From Flavisphingopyxis soli (GTDB taxonomy: Bacteria; Pseudomonadota; Alphaproteobacteria; Sphingomonadales; Sphingomonadaceae), in NCBI RefSeq assembly GCF_007995095.1, contig NZ_VOPY01000003.1, positions 1-64,000 of the forward strand: a DNA stretch of 64,000 nucleotides, given 5' to 3'. Each line of letters opens with the position of its first letter. Within the stretch, counting starts at the first letter, position 1. The translations under genes were made by a program, and so were the position numbers. Below the pieces are notes generated by a model. It saw only the letters and a program-made list of their open reading frames with translations, made no database searches and had not been told where the DNA came from. Below, piece by piece: positions 46,195 through 56,773 of the stretch.

Positions 46195-47498
46195 CAGCTG
46201 ACGTTGACCTCGGTATCGTTTTCGTCGCTGGCGTCGCCACTGTCGTCGCCGCTGTCGTCCTTGAGCGATTTCGACCGGACCAGCACTTTCTCGCCCGGCT
46301 TTATGCCCTTGACGATCTCGACATAATCCTCGCCCTCGAGGCCGATGACGACCGCGCGTCTGGTCGGCTTGTAGGGATCGGCCCCGGCGATCCACAATTC
46401 GGCAGTGCGCGACGGGCGCTTGTCCGATTTGGCGACGGGCTTTTTCGCCGCCGCATCATCGTCCTTGTCCTTGGGCCGGTCGGCCTCGCGAGGTCGGAAG
46501 CGCATCGCGGCTACGGGCACGCGGATGACGTTCGCCTTGCGGCCGGTGACGATATCGACGTTGGCGGTCATGCCGGTGAGCAGCTTGCCGTCCTTGTTGT
46601 CGACGTCGAGGATGACGAGGTAGCTGACCACATTGGCGGTCTCGGTCGCCGACTTGCGGATCTGCTGGACGATCGCCTTGAAGGTGTCCTCGGGATAGCT
46701 GTCGACGGTGAATTGGACCGTCTGCCCGTCGCGGATCTGGCCGATATCGGCCTCGTCGACCGAGGCTTCGACCTGCATCCGCGACGTATCGGCAGCGATT
46801 TCGAACAGGTTTGGCGTCTGGAAACTGGCAGCAACCGTCGTGCCGGGCTCGACCAGCTTGTTGATCACGACGCCGCTGGTCGGTGCGACGATCCGCGTCC
46901 GGCTGAGGTCGAGCCGCGCCGACGACAGTTCGGCGTTGCTTTGCGATATCTGCGCACGGGCGCTTTGCGCCTGCGCCTGCGCGGTGCTCATCGCGGCGCG
47001 CGCGGTCGACAGCGCGTTTTGCGCCTGGTCGAGCGCCGCCTTCGAGACGAAACCCTGCTTCACCAGCTCCTGCGCGCGCGAAAACTGGCGCTGCTGCACC
47101 TCGACATCGGTGCGGGCGCGGATGATCGCGGCATCGGCCTGGGCGAGCGCCGCGCGGGCCAGCGAGACCTGCGCCTGCGCCTGCTGGACACGCGCGCGAA
47201 TTCGCGTCGGGTCGATTTGGGCGAGGACCTGGCCGGCGGTTACCGGCGAATTGAAATCGACATAGACCTGCGTCACCTGGCCCGAGATTTCGGACCCGAC
47301 CTTGATCGTGTTGAGCGCGCGCAGCTTGCCGCTCGCCGAGACTGTCCGGACGACCTCGCCGCGATCGGCGGCCTCGGTGACATATTCGTAATCGGGCGGG
47401 GTGGGGACGACGACCTTGTAGACGATGAAGACCACCACCAGGGCGATGATCGCCGACCATATCTTATGCCGCTTGATCCAGGCGCCGAACTTTTCCAC
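46194..47498 (-). CDS. Periplasmic adaptor subunit (MacA-like)
   Basis: A 434-residue HlyD-family membrane fusion protein. One N-terminal TM helix (about 13-33) is followed by a lipoyl domain, a long alanine- and glutamine-rich coiled-coil hairpin and a beta-barrel domain with APTSGVVINKLVEPGTTV. The start is a GTG at 47498 with a strong GGGGAGA site; the ATG at 47576 is not favoured. The C-terminal part is acidic (DDSGDDSGDASDENDTE). It joins the ATPase and permease to a TolC-type outer-membrane channel encoded elsewhere. Confidence 0.9.
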   Translation of the reverse strand: MEKFGAWIKRHKIWSAIIALVVVFIVYKVVVPTPPDYEYVTEAADRGEVVRTVSASGKLRALNTIKVGSEISGQVTQVYVDFNSPVTAGQVLAQIDPTRIRARVQQAQAQVSLARAALAQADAAIIRARTDVEVQQRQFSRAQELVKQGFVSKAALDQAQNALSTARAAMSTAQAQAQSARAQISQSNAELSSARLDLSRTRIVAPTSGVVINKLVEPGTTVAASFQTPNLFEIAADTSRMQVEASVDEADIGQIRDGQTVQFTVDSYPEDTFKAIVQQIRKSATETANVVSYLVILDVDNKDGKLLTGMTANVDIVTGRKANVIRVPVAAMRFRPREADRPKDKDDDAAAKKPVAKSDKRPSRTAELWIAGADPYKPTRRAVVIGLEGEDYVEIVKGIKPGEKVLVRSKSLKDDSGDDSGDASDENDTEVNVS

Positions 47499-47662
47499 GT
47501 CATTCTCCCCGCTGAAGGAACGACATGGCACAGGTGTATGAGCGAAGCAACACAGGATGAGAAATAGTCTGCTCACAGCCCGCGCTCGCGAATCGAATAG
47601 GGAGCGGGCATACGATACCGCGCGCGCAATGCGAAGATGAGCAGCGGTTCGATGGTTTGAGC

Positions 47663-47737
47663 TGGTGACCCCTACGGGAATCGAACCCGTGTTTCAGCCG
47701 TGAGAGGGCCGCGTCCTAACCGCTAGACGAAGGGGCC
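47663..47737 (-). tRNA. tRNA-Glu (anticodon CTC)
   Basis: A complete cloverleaf with encoded CCA. Acceptor stem GGCCCCT/AGGGGTC, anticodon loop CTCTCAC giving CTC (codon GAG) and T-arm CGGG-TTCGAAT-CCCG. It differs from the neighbouring Glu tRNA by one base, in the anticodon. Confidence 0.95.
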
Positions 47738-47788
47738 GCTGGCGCCGTCCGATGAGGACAGGCCGCCAAGGCCGGTCAAATGCATCGC

Positions 47789-47863
47789 TGGTGACCCCTA
47801 CGGGAATCGAACCCGTGTTTCAGCCGTGAAAGGGCCGCGTCCTAACCGCTAGACGAAGGGGCC
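47789..47863 (-). tRNA. tRNA-Glu (anticodon TTC)
   Basis: Same 75-base structure as the neighbouring Glu tRNA, except for the anticodon loop CTTTCAC giving TTC (codons GAA and GAG). It lies 51 bases upstream of the CTC copy, and the two are probably co-transcribed. Confidence 0.95.
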
Positions 47864-47939
47864 GCGCGCGAAACGCTTGCGGAAGCGCGCTTTAGGGGCG
47901 GGTGCGGATTCGGTCAAGCGCTCTCCCGAAAAGCTTCTC

Positions 47940-49709
47940 TCACTGCGCCCATGCGGCGTCTTCGAGGAGCAGTTCGGCGGCCGGAGTCGGGCCCCAATCG
48001 TCGATCTTGGCGCGCCCCGCGATCCACAATTTGCGGTCGCGCGGCGCGTGAAGCAGCGTCTGGCCAAGCTGGCTTTCGGCCGCGCCAAAGGCGATTCCCT
48101 TGATCCGTCGGCCGTCGTCGCCCGAAAAGATCGCGCGGACATGGCCGTTGCCGACGATGTCGCATTTGACGATGCGCACCGGCCCCGTCGCGATCCGCGG
48201 TGCGGGCCAGCCCATGCCATAGGGTCCGCCCGCTTCGATCGCGGTAATGTAATCGGGATTGACCCCCGCTGGGGCTAGCACCGCGTCGAGGACGAGCGAG
48301 CGCGCTCCAGATGCGGCCGCAACCGCCGCACCGATTCGCTCCTCGAGGAACGTGGCGAGCGCGTCGACCTGGTCGGCGGCGACGGTCAGGCCAGCCGCCA
48401 TCGCGTGACCGCCGCCCGCGACGAGCAAACCGGCCTCCTTCGCCGCAAGGATCGCCGCGCCGAGATCGACGCCGGGAATCGAGCGGCCCGATCCCTTGCC
48501 GACGCCGTGTTCGTCGATCGCAATGACGATCGCCGGGCGGTCGAGCTTCTCCTTCAATCGGCCCGCGACGATACCGATCACCCCGGGATGCCAGCCGCGG
48601 CCTGCCACCAGCACGACCGAGCGGCCACCCATGCCCTCGGTTAGCGCGGTCGCCTCATCCTGGACCTGCGCCTCGATCGCGCGGCGTTCCTCGTTGAGCC
48701 GGTCGAGCTCGGTGGCGATTTCGCGCGCTTCGTCGCCGTCTTCGGTGGTCAGCAAGCGGACGCCGAGATCGGCCTTGCCGACGCGTCCGCCCGCATTGAT
48801 CCGCGGACCCAGCGCAAAGCCGAGGTCGCGACACTCGACCGGGCGCGACAGCCGCGCGGCGTCGATCAGCGCGGCCAGCCCGACATTGCGCCGCTCGCGC
48901 ATCACCTTGATGCCTTGGGCCACGAACGCGCGGTTAAGCCCGACGAGCTTGGCGACGTCGGCGACGGTGCCCAGCGCGACGATATCGAGCAGCTTTATCA
49001 GATCGGGTTCGTGCGACTTGTCGGCGAAGAACGCGCGCTTGCGCAGTTCGCGAACGATCGCGACGCCGAGCAGGAACGCCATGCCGACCGCGGCGAGATG
49101 GCCGTGTGCAGCGCCCTCGGCGCTTTCGTCGAGCCGGTTGGGATTGACCAACGCGAGCGCTTCGGGGAGCTCGGCGAGGCACTGGTGGTGATCGACGACG
49201 ATCACCTCGACTCCCGCCTCTTTCGCCATTGTCAGCGCTTCATAGGCCTGTGCGCCGCAATCGACCGTGATGACCAGGTCGGCACCGCCGGCACCGATCG
49301 CGACCAGCGCCTCGCCGCTTGGCCCATAGCCTTCCATCAGCCGGTCGGGGATATAATGGTCCGGGCTCAGGCCGAGATCGCGCAGCAGCCGGATGAGCAG
49401 CGCCGCCGAGGTCGCGCCGTCGACATCGTAATCGCCGAACACCGTCACCGCATCGCCGCGTTCGACCGCGTCGGCAATCCGCGTCGCCGCCGCGTCCATG
49501 TCGCGAAACACCGACGGGTCGGGCAGGAAGTCGCGCAGCTTGGGATTGCGGTGCGGCTCGAGATCGTCGCGCGGGCAGCCGCGCGCGAGCAGGATCTGCG
49601 TGACGAGATCGTCTGGACGAAAGCCGGCATCGCGGCCGTCGGTCGATCCTTGCCGCCAGGTCCATGGCAGGCCGGAAATGGAGTGTTCGATATCGAGGAC
49701 GAAGGTCAT
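47940..49709 (-). CDS. recJ: Single-stranded-DNA-specific exonuclease RecJ
   Basis: A 589-residue RecJ of the DHH superfamily, a 5'-3' ssDNA exonuclease in recombination and mismatch repair. The DHH motifs include VFGDYDVDGATSA, VDCGAQ and VVDHHQ; DHHA1 follows with VAGGGHAMAAGLT. The start overlaps the stop of the preceding PH-domain gene by 4 bases. It is the last gene of that run. Confidence 0.95.
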   Translation of the reverse strand: MTFVLDIEHSISGLPWTWRQGSTDGRDAGFRPDDLVTQILLARGCPRDDLEPHRNPKLRDFLPDPSVFRDMDAAATRIADAVERGDAVTVFGDYDVDGATSAALLIRLLRDLGLSPDHYIPDRLMEGYGPSGEALVAIGAGGADLVITVDCGAQAYEALTMAKEAGVEVIVVDHHQCLAELPEALALVNPNRLDESAEGAAHGHLAAVGMAFLLGVAIVRELRKRAFFADKSHEPDLIKLLDIVALGTVADVAKLVGLNRAFVAQGIKVMRERRNVGLAALIDAARLSRPVECRDLGFALGPRINAGGRVGKADLGVRLLTTEDGDEAREIATELDRLNEERRAIEAQVQDEATALTEGMGGRSVVLVAGRGWHPGVIGIVAGRLKEKLDRPAIVIAIDEHGVGKGSGRSIPGVDLGAAILAAKEAGLLVAGGGHAMAAGLTVAADQVDALATFLEERIGAAVAAASGARSLVLDAVLAPAGVNPDYITAIEAGGPYGMGWPAPRIATGPVRIVKCDIVGNGHVRAIFSGDDGRRIKGIAFGAAESQLGQTLLHAPRDRKLWIAGRAKIDDWGPTPAAELLLEDAAWAQ

Positions 49710-51211
49710 GCCGCGCGCTGTAGCAGGTCCGATCGCAGGGCATAAGCTGTCGCCAGCGGCAGGGCGGCGATTCGATGGTGAGAAAATCCGCTGCCGCCCG
49801 CCACGCCGAAGGTCAGCGACGCCACGCCGAAGGCACGCGTGACGAAATTGTGCGCGATATCGGCGCTCTGGATATTGGCGATCGGCAGGATGATCGTCCG
49901 CTGCCGCCAGAAGCCGCGCCGGATGAGAATGCGCTCGCCGTCATAACCGTAGCGATAGCGCCGCCAGGCGAGCGCGCGCCCGACGATTGCGATGCCCAGC
50001 GCGGCGCTGCCGAACAACGCGGGCACGATACCGAACGCGGCGACGATCAGCGTGGCGGCGAGGGGCAGCGCGAGCCACAGCGCATATTCGATGGCATAGG
50101 CCGACGCGATCCGCTGCCAGACGGTATTCTTGGGCGGCAAGGTCATGCCGACTTCGGCGAGGATCGGGGCGATCTCGTCGAGCTGCGCAAAGGGGGCAAC
50201 CTCGTGATCGCCCTGCTTGGCCTCGTCGCGCGCCAGGCTCTGCAGCTTGAGCGAGTGCCAGCCCGCGCGGGCGCGGATCGGCCCGGTGCCGACGATCGCC
50301 GCCTGGACGCGGCGAACGGGGATGATGACATCGGTCAGCGTCAACAGTCCGCGCTGGCGCCGCAGGCCCGTCTCGGTGCGCGTCAGGCGGAAATTGTAAT
50401 CGCGCAACAGCGTCCGGATGACGCCGGTCGCGAGCCCGACGACGACCAGCGTCACGATCCCGGCCAGCGCGCTGACCCAGCGATGCGCCAGCAGATAGTC
50501 GGCCAGGGGCGAACCCGAATCGACCAGCGAATTCCAGAAGGCGCGCTTGAACGGGTTGAAACCCAACAGGTCGCCGCCCTGCTGGAGCAGGCCGCCGAGC
50601 ACCGCGAAAATTGCCAGCGAGAAATTGTACAGTCCCGCTTCGACGACGCGCCTTGGGGTCATGGCGAAGATTCTGCGGTCGCTATCCCGGGCAGCCTCGA
50701 CCGGGGTTTGGCCGGGCGGGGCAACGGCGCCCGCGCGGTGGGCGCGAATCAGGTCGCGCAGCGCGGCGGCCCTTTCCATGCTGACCGCTTCGAGCACGCC
50801 GTCCTCGACCGCGCCGGTCGCCGCCGCGCCGGTTTCGAGCTTGAGCCGCGCGATGCCGAGCAGGCGCGCGACGGGCCCCTGTTCGATATTGACGTCCTGG
50901 ATCCGTTCGAACGGGATCGCGCGGTGCTGCGTGCTGATCAGCCCGCTCTCGATGACGATATCCTCGTCGGTCACCCGATAGGAAAAGTGCATCCAGCGCA
51001 GGCCCAGCGACGCCAGCGTGACCACCACATAGAGGATCGCCATCGCGCCGAGCAGCCACCAGCGGCCCGACATGCCGAAATAGGCGCCCGCGGCGATCAG
51101 GCCGAACGACCCCTTTGCCGCCTTGCCGAGGCCGGTGACAAAATAGGCCGGATGCAGTCGCTGCGGTGCCTGCCAGTCGATCGCCGTGTCGGTTGCCCCC
51201 GCTGCGGTCAT
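49706..51211 (-). CDS. bPH2 (YdbT-like) membrane protein
   Basis: A 501-residue membrane protein with several hydrophobic spans and repeated bacterial PH (DUF304) domains. Typical phrases are RVTDEDIVIESGLISTQHRAIPFERIQDV and RRGFWRQRTIILPIANIQS. Family members like YdbT are of unclear function, sometimes linked to membrane stress. Its ends overlap ydbS-like and recJ genes by 4 bases, so all three are coupled. Confidence 0.83.
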   Translation of the reverse strand: MTAAGATDTAIDWQAPQRLHPAYFVTGLGKAAKGSFGLIAAGAYFGMSGRWWLLGAMAILYVVVTLASLGLRWMHFSYRVTDEDIVIESGLISTQHRAIPFERIQDVNIEQGPVARLLGIARLKLETGAAATGAVEDGVLEAVSMERAAALRDLIRAHRAGAVAPPGQTPVEAARDSDRRIFAMTPRRVVEAGLYNFSLAIFAVLGGLLQQGGDLLGFNPFKRAFWNSLVDSGSPLADYLLAHRWVSALAGIVTLVVVGLATGVIRTLLRDYNFRLTRTETGLRRQRGLLTLTDVIIPVRRVQAAIVGTGPIRARAGWHSLKLQSLARDEAKQGDHEVAPFAQLDEIAPILAEVGMTLPPKNTVWQRIASAYAIEYALWLALPLAATLIVAAFGIVPALFGSAALGIAIVGRALAWRRYRYGYDGERILIRRGFWRQRTIILPIANIQSADIAHNFVTRAFGVASLTFGVAGGSGFSHHRIAALPLATAYALRSDLLQRAA

Positions 51212-51735
51212 GCGTAATCGGAGCGTATATGACCGCGGATCGTGTCGCGCAGCGCCGCTGCGGTGGCGGGCGCCAGTCCCGGCAGCGTGACGATGCTGTT
51301 ATGCGTGCCCGCGGTGTGGACGACGAGCGAGGCGACCCCGAACACGCGTTCGATCGGTCCGCGCGCGACATCGATATGCTGGACGCGGACGAACGGCACG
51401 ACGGTATCGATATGGAACAGATAGCCGCGCACGATGCGGATCGTGTGGTCGGTCAACGCATAACCGATTCGGCGATATCTGCGCGCCGGGATAACGAGAA
51501 TGAAGACTGCGCCCAGGCCGAGCGCGAGGACGCTCGGCAACCAACGTAGAGGCGTGCCGTCGAGGAAGATCGCGTCGAGGACGATCGCGGCAATCGCTAT
51601 TGGTATCCAGGTCACCGCCTGCTGAACGCGCAAGACGGTGCGATAGCCGGATTCGATGCGGGTAAGCGACGTGTCTGGGTCGGCGGCGGCAAACGCAGCG
51701 GCAGGAGCGGCGGGCAATAGGTTGTCAGCTGTCAT
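51208..51735 (-). CDS. bPH2 (YdbS-like) membrane protein
   Basis: A 175-residue protein with a bacterial PH domain after two TM helices (about 37-75). The phrase YALTDHTIRIVRGYLFHIDTVVPFVRVQHI is typical. It pairs with the larger bPH2 protein downstream, as in ydbS-ydbT. The start at 51735 is chosen from an open frame that extends upstream. The glpX stop lies 47 bases upstream. Confidence 0.83.
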   Translation of the reverse strand: MTADNLLPAAPAAAFAAADPDTSLTRIESGYRTVLRVQQAVTWIPIAIAAIVLDAIFLDGTPLRWLPSVLALGLGAVFILVIPARRYRRIGYALTDHTIRIVRGYLFHIDTVVPFVRVQHIDVARGPIERVFGVASLVVHTAGTHNSIVTLPGLAPATAAALRDTIRGHIRSDYA

Positions 51736-51782
51736 AGGCGATCGATACGGCCAATCGGTACGCGCCGCCAGTGCGCGCGTGA

Positions 51783-52769
<987 letters not shown>

Positions 52770-52783
52770 AGGGTTCCCTTTCG

Positions 52784-52816
52784 TGAGGCGAAACGCCCCG
52801 TCATGAGGCGAAACGC
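52784..52816. repeat. Direct repeat in the glpX leader
   Basis: TGAGGCGAAACGC occurs twice (52784-52796 and 52804-52816), 20 bases apart start to start, just upstream of the glpX ATG. The spacing of about two helical turns would suit a dimeric regulator, but this is only a suggestion. Confidence 0.45.
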
Positions 52817-52900
52817 AATGTGCGTCGCCCGCTTAGGCAAGCACGCCGACGGTGTCGAGAGCAGGGGTGCGCCGCCATGCCCACCAGCCCACTCGCGGGC

Positions 52901-53764
52901 TCACTCGGTCGGACGCGTTCGCCCGCAGGGTCCCAGCGAATCGAGGATAAAGCGATAGTCGCTGCGGGCTGCCTGGGCCTGGGCGGGTTCGAGGCCCTGG
53001 AGGCTGCCGGGGGGCAGGCTCGCCGGCAGCCCGCACGCGAGCCGCTGCCAGCCGAGCGTGCCGGCCACCGGCACGCTCGCCGATTCGTCGAGGATCTCGC
53101 CAAACGCAACCGCCCAGCGGCGCGCCTGTCCGGGCCGCGAAAGGACGTTGAGCGAAGCGGGGTCGCCACTGGCGGTGTTGAGGAAAATCTGCGTTTCGCC
53201 TTCGCCGGGCAAAGATCCGCGAACGAAGAAGGCGCTTGAGATCCCGGTGACGATCGGCGGGGCGTTGGCGGTCACGAGATCGCGCTGGATGGACCGGACC
53301 ATGGCCTCGGTCGCGGGCGACCAGGCGATCTGCGCATCGCGTGCGGCGAGCTGGAGCTGCCCGGTCGGCGCGGTACCGGTGGCGAACAATATCATGCGCT
53401 GTTTCTTGATCTTTGGTGCCTTGCCACGCGAATCGAGCGGTACGTCGGCGAGATAGACGATCCGTTTCGGCAGCCCTGCAGTTCCGCGAATCACGCTGTC
53501 GACATCGGCCTCGATATAGAGTCTGACGGTCCCCGGGCGCAGCCCCGGCGAACGTTCGCGCTCGACCGCGACGGCCGATCGCACCGTCGCCATGGCGACC
53601 AGGCGGGCCGCATCCGACAGGTCGACGAGGTCGGCATAGCTTGGTCCCGACGCAGCGACCGTGCGCGGCTCCAACCCCGCGACAGGCGCCGGCCGGGGCC
53701 CCTGAACGGCCGTCTGTCCGGGCGTGAAAGCAGCCGCGATGAGGAGGGTAAGCGGATAGATCAT
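52901..53764 (-). CDS. Exported protein of unknown function
   Basis: A 287-residue protein with a signal peptide (MIYPLTLLIAAAFTPGQTA). It has beta-rich stretches (VRLYIEADVDSVIRG, RIVYLADVPLD, FFVRGSLPGEGETQIFLN) and two cysteines in the last 50 residues (ACGLPA and GPCGR), which may form a disulfide. I recognise no family. It is separated from glpX by about 130 bases on the same strand. Confidence 0.7.
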   Translation of the reverse strand: MIYPLTLLIAAAFTPGQTAVQGPRPAPVAGLEPRTVAASGPSYADLVDLSDAARLVAMATVRSAVAVERERSPGLRPGTVRLYIEADVDSVIRGTAGLPKRIVYLADVPLDSRGKAPKIKKQRMILFATGTAPTGQLQLAARDAQIAWSPATEAMVRSIQRDLVTANAPPIVTGISSAFFVRGSLPGEGETQIFLNTASGDPASLNVLSRPGQARRWAVAFGEILDESASVPVAGTLGWQRLACGLPASLPPGSLQGLEPAQAQAARSDYRFILDSLGPCGRTRPTE

Positions 53765-54042
53765 GCCGGGCGAGTATCCTTATGGCTGGTAAAATGGCAG
53801 GCTGGCCTGTGCGATGAGCGCTTAATCTATAGCGTCTTTCAACGATTTATAGAGCGGCAAGTCTGAACCTGCGATAAAGCGTTTGCGAACTCGTGACGCT
53901 GGCGATAGGAACCATCGCTCGAACATGCGGTGGGCAAGACCGCTGTTTTTGGCCATCTGGGTCGTTAAACGGAAACTTACCGCGATTCGGGGCGTTGATT
54001 CGCAACGGCCCGTTGGGGACATTTGAGGAGTAGCGTACGCTT

Positions 54043-54708
54043 ATGGCTTATGGAGATCGCGTAGACCCGAAGAGCCGCGCGGCTTCGCTCGTGATGATGG
54101 CCGCTCTGGTTTCCCTCGTTATTTGGGGACTGGCGGTCGGACTTGATGTGAATGTCATCAAGAAAATCTCGGAGAAGCTCGACGTTGTCGACGTCAAGGA
54201 AGAGCCGCCACCACCGCCTGAAGAGCCGCCGCCGCCGCCGCCCGAGCAGCAGCAGCCGCCGCCGCCGCAGGTGGTCATTCCACCGTCGCCGATCGCGCGT
54301 CCGACGCCGAACGTCATTCGCGACACGACGCCGACGCCGCCGCGCATTTTCGTGCCGACGCCCGTTGTCACGCCGCCGGCGCCTCCCGCGCCGCCAGCGC
54401 CGACCGTCGACAAGTCGCGTGCTGCGGCTCCGTCGAACAATGCCGGCAGTTGGGCTACCAATGCCGACTATCCGAGCCGCGCCGAGCGTGAAGAGCGTGA
54501 AGGTACGACCGGGTTTCGGGTTACGATCGGCACGGACGGTCGCGTCAGCGGCTGCACGGTGACATCGTCGAGTGGCCATAGCGATCTCGATGCCGAAACC
54601 TGCAAGCTGGTAACCCGGCGAGCGCGCTTCAAACCGGCACTCGACCGCGATGGCAATCCCACTACCAGTAGCTATTCCAACCGCATAACCTGGCGCATCG
54701 ACGGCTAG
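54043..54708 (+). CDS. tonB: TonB-like energy transducer
   Basis: A 221-residue TonB with an N-terminal TM anchor (about 13-33), a proline-rich periplasmic spacer (PPPPPEEPPPPPPEQQQPPPPQ and further Pro runs) and a C-terminal TonB domain (GFRVTIGTDGRVSGCTVTSSSG, DAETCKLVTRRARFKPA). It couples the proton-motive force to TonB-dependent receptors. exbB and two exbD genes follow. Confidence 0.92.
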   Translation: MAYGDRVDPKSRAASLVMMAALVSLVIWGLAVGLDVNVIKKISEKLDVVDVKEEPPPPPEEPPPPPPEQQQPPPPQVVIPPSPIARPTPNVIRDTTPTPPRIFVPTPVVTPPAPPAPPAPTVDKSRAAAPSNNAGSWATNADYPSRAEREEREGTTGFRVTIGTDGRVSGCTVTSSSGHSDLDAETCKLVTRRARFKPALDRDGNPTTSSYSNRITWRIDG

Positions 54709-54754
54709 TCCGCGCTTTGTTTTCAACTGATTTTGACCTGAGAGGGAATTTCTA

Positions 54755-55567
54755 ATGTTCACCACTATCGTTACCGCAGCCGCAGCCGCGCCCGCCGGGG
54801 CCGCTGGCCCTCAATACGGTTTGATTCCGGCTCTCATCGAAGGTGGCCCGGTTACCTGGATCACCTTTGGCGTGCTCGTCATCATGTTCGCAGGCACGCT
54901 CTACGTCCTGTTCACCAAGCTGTTCGAACAGAACAAGATCCTGAAGCAGGGCCGTTCGGTCCAGCAGAGCTTCTGGCGCGCGCCGTCGCTCAAGGACGGC
55001 TCGAGCAAGCTCGAGAAGGACAGCGCCTATCGCCAGGTCGTCGACGACGGACTGCGCGCCGAGCAGGAGCACACCAAGCTGACCGATCCCGTCGAAGCGC
55101 ATGACTGGATGCACAACAGCCTCGAACGTTCGCAGAACCTGGTGAACTCCAAGCTCAACGGCGGCCTTTCGTTCCTTGCTACGGTTGGTTCGACCGCACC
55201 GTTCGTCGGCCTGTTCGGTACCGTCGTCGGCATCCTGCGCGCCCTCGTGAAGATCGGTGCGAGCGGCCAGGCATCGATCGACACCGTTGCCGGCCCGGTC
55301 GGTGAAGCCTTGATCATGACCGCCGTCGGCCTGATCGTCGCGGTTCCCGCGGTGCTCGCCTACAACTGGCTCCAGGCGCGTAACAAGAAGATCGCACGCG
55401 ATCTGTCGACCTTCGCCAACGACATCCAGGGCAGCATCATGTCGAATGGGCAGGTTCGCCCTGTCGCCGCGAGTGCAGCAGCCCCCGCACGCAGCACCAC
55501 GGCTGCCGCCGCACCGAAGCCGGTCGGCCAGGCAACCACTGGTGGCGTGCCGACCAAAAAGGTCTGA
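54755..55567 (+). CDS. exbB: ExbB-like proton channel protein
   Basis: A 270-residue MotA/TolQ/ExbB-family protein with three TM helices. Family blocks are TVGSTAPFVGLFGTVVGILRAL and GPVGEALIMTAVGLIVAVPAVLAYNW. A GAGAGGG site precedes the ATG. An Ala/Pro-rich tail ends the protein. It works with ExbD and TonB. Confidence 0.93.
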   Translation: MFTTIVTAAAAAPAGAAGPQYGLIPALIEGGPVTWITFGVLVIMFAGTLYVLFTKLFEQNKILKQGRSVQQSFWRAPSLKDGSSKLEKDSAYRQVVDDGLRAEQEHTKLTDPVEAHDWMHNSLERSQNLVNSKLNGGLSFLATVGSTAPFVGLFGTVVGILRALVKIGASGQASIDTVAGPVGEALIMTAVGLIVAVPAVLAYNWLQARNKKIARDLSTFANDIQGSIMSNGQVRPVAASAAAPARSTTAAAAPKPVGQATTGGVPTKKV

Positions 55568-55684
55568 TCGACCGTTATAGCGAGCCGCGAGGTGCCTTTC
55601 AGGCTCTCGCGGCTCCGCTGCTACTAGTACAGCCATTGGCCCGACTGGTGCCGTGGCGGCATGCAAGAATAGGATAGAGCGCTC

Positions 55685-56197
55685 ATGGCAATCAGTATGG
55701 GAGGGGCCGAAGACGGCCCGATGTCCGACATCAACACGACGCCGCTCGTCGACGTCATGTTGGTTCTGCTCATCATCTTCCTCATTACCATTCCGGTCGT
55801 GTTGGAAACGGTCGACCTCAGGCTGCCCGACGTGGCGTTCGAGCCGACGACGACCAAGCCTGACAATGTCCTGCTTTCGGTCCGTACGCCCGATTCGAAC
55901 GGCGACGGCGTGCCCGACGGTTCCGGCGAATGCCAGGTGTTCTGGGGCAACACGCCGATCGATTCGACGCAGCTGCTCGAGAAGGGACAGAAGAAGCTCA
56001 AGGATCTTCTCGAAGCCATCGGCGGTGTCGAAAACATCACCGACGAGAATTTCCCCGAAGTGCATATCCGTGGCGACGTCGCGACGCCGTACAAGTGCAT
56101 CGGCGGCGTGATCTACACCATGCAATATGCCGGCTTCCAGAAGATCGGTTTCATCTCGCAGCCGACCGGCGCGGCCGCCCTGCGCGCCCGCGACTGA
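55685..56197 (+). CDS. exbD: ExbD-like protein with calcium-site-like insert
   Basis: A 170-residue ExbD/TolR-family protein with a short cytoplasmic N-terminus and one TM helix with the functional Asp (NTTPLVDVMLVLLIIFLITIP). The periplasmic part has an unusual insert TPDSNGDGVPDG, resembling a DxNxDG calcium loop, plus two cysteines (GECQVFW and YKCIGG). These are absent from the next two ExbD copies. It lies third in the tonB operon. Confidence 0.9.
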   Translation: MAISMGGAEDGPMSDINTTPLVDVMLVLLIIFLITIPVVLETVDLRLPDVAFEPTTTKPDNVLLSVRTPDSNGDGVPDGSGECQVFWGNTPIDSTQLLEKGQKKLKDLLEAIGGVENITDENFPEVHIRGDVATPYKCIGGVIYTMQYAGFQKIGFISQPTGAAALRARD

Positions 56198-56230
56198 TCG
56201 CATTTGAAGAATTTCAGGAGAGACTGAACC

Positions 56231-56656
56231 ATGGCAATTTCAATGGGCGGCGATCCCGACCAACCGATGATGGAAATGAACACGACGCCGTTGATCGACG
56301 TCATGCTCTGCCTTCTCATCATGTTTATCATCACGATCCCGCCGCAGACGCACGCGGTGAAGATCGATCTGCCGACGCCGGACAATTCGCCCGCGCCCGA
56401 CATCGATCCGATCAAGAACAAGCTGACGATCGACGAGAGCAACCAGCTCGCGTGGAACGGTACGCCGATCAACCTGCAGCAGCTCGGCGAATATCTCGCC
56501 CAGACCAAGCAGTTCCCGGTCGAGCCCGAGCTGCAGTTCCAGCCGCATCCCGAGTCGGATTACCTGATCGTCGATCGCGCGCTCAAGGTGATCAAGGAAC
56601 AGAACGTCACGAAGCTCGGCTTCGTCGGCAATGAACAATACGGTCGCGTCTTCTAG
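56231..56656 (+). CDS. exbD: ExbD-like protein, second copy
   Basis: A 141-residue ExbD with the same TM/Asp block (NTTPLIDVMLCLLIMFIITIP) and a short periplasmic domain without the insert of the first copy. It ends the tonB-exbB-exbD-exbD run; an intrinsic terminator follows. An AGGAGAG site precedes the ATG. Confidence 0.92.
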   Translation: MAISMGGDPDQPMMEMNTTPLIDVMLCLLIMFIITIPPQTHAVKIDLPTPDNSPAPDIDPIKNKLTIDESNQLAWNGTPINLQQLGEYLAQTKQFPVEPELQFQPHPESDYLIVDRALKVIKEQNVTKLGFVGNEQYGRVF

Positions 56657-56682
56657 TTAGACGCAACTGACGACTACTCGAG

Positions 56683-56707
56683 AGGGCCGGGAAACCGGCC
56701 CTTTTTT
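56683..56707 (+). terminator. Intrinsic terminator after the second exbD
   Basis: An 8-bp stem AGGGCCGG/CCGGCCCT around a GAAA loop is followed by TTTTTT. It lies 27 bases after the stop and separates the third exbD from the operon. Confidence 0.92.
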
Positions 56708-56773
56708 GTGCCCGCAGCCGGGGGGCAATGGCGGGCCTGCATTATTGTTATGCAAGCATGTCTAATTGCGATA

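Noticed and set aside
54230-54420. A proline-codon tandem repeat in tonB
   Set aside because: It is the normal proline-rich spacer of TonB, not an independent repeat element.
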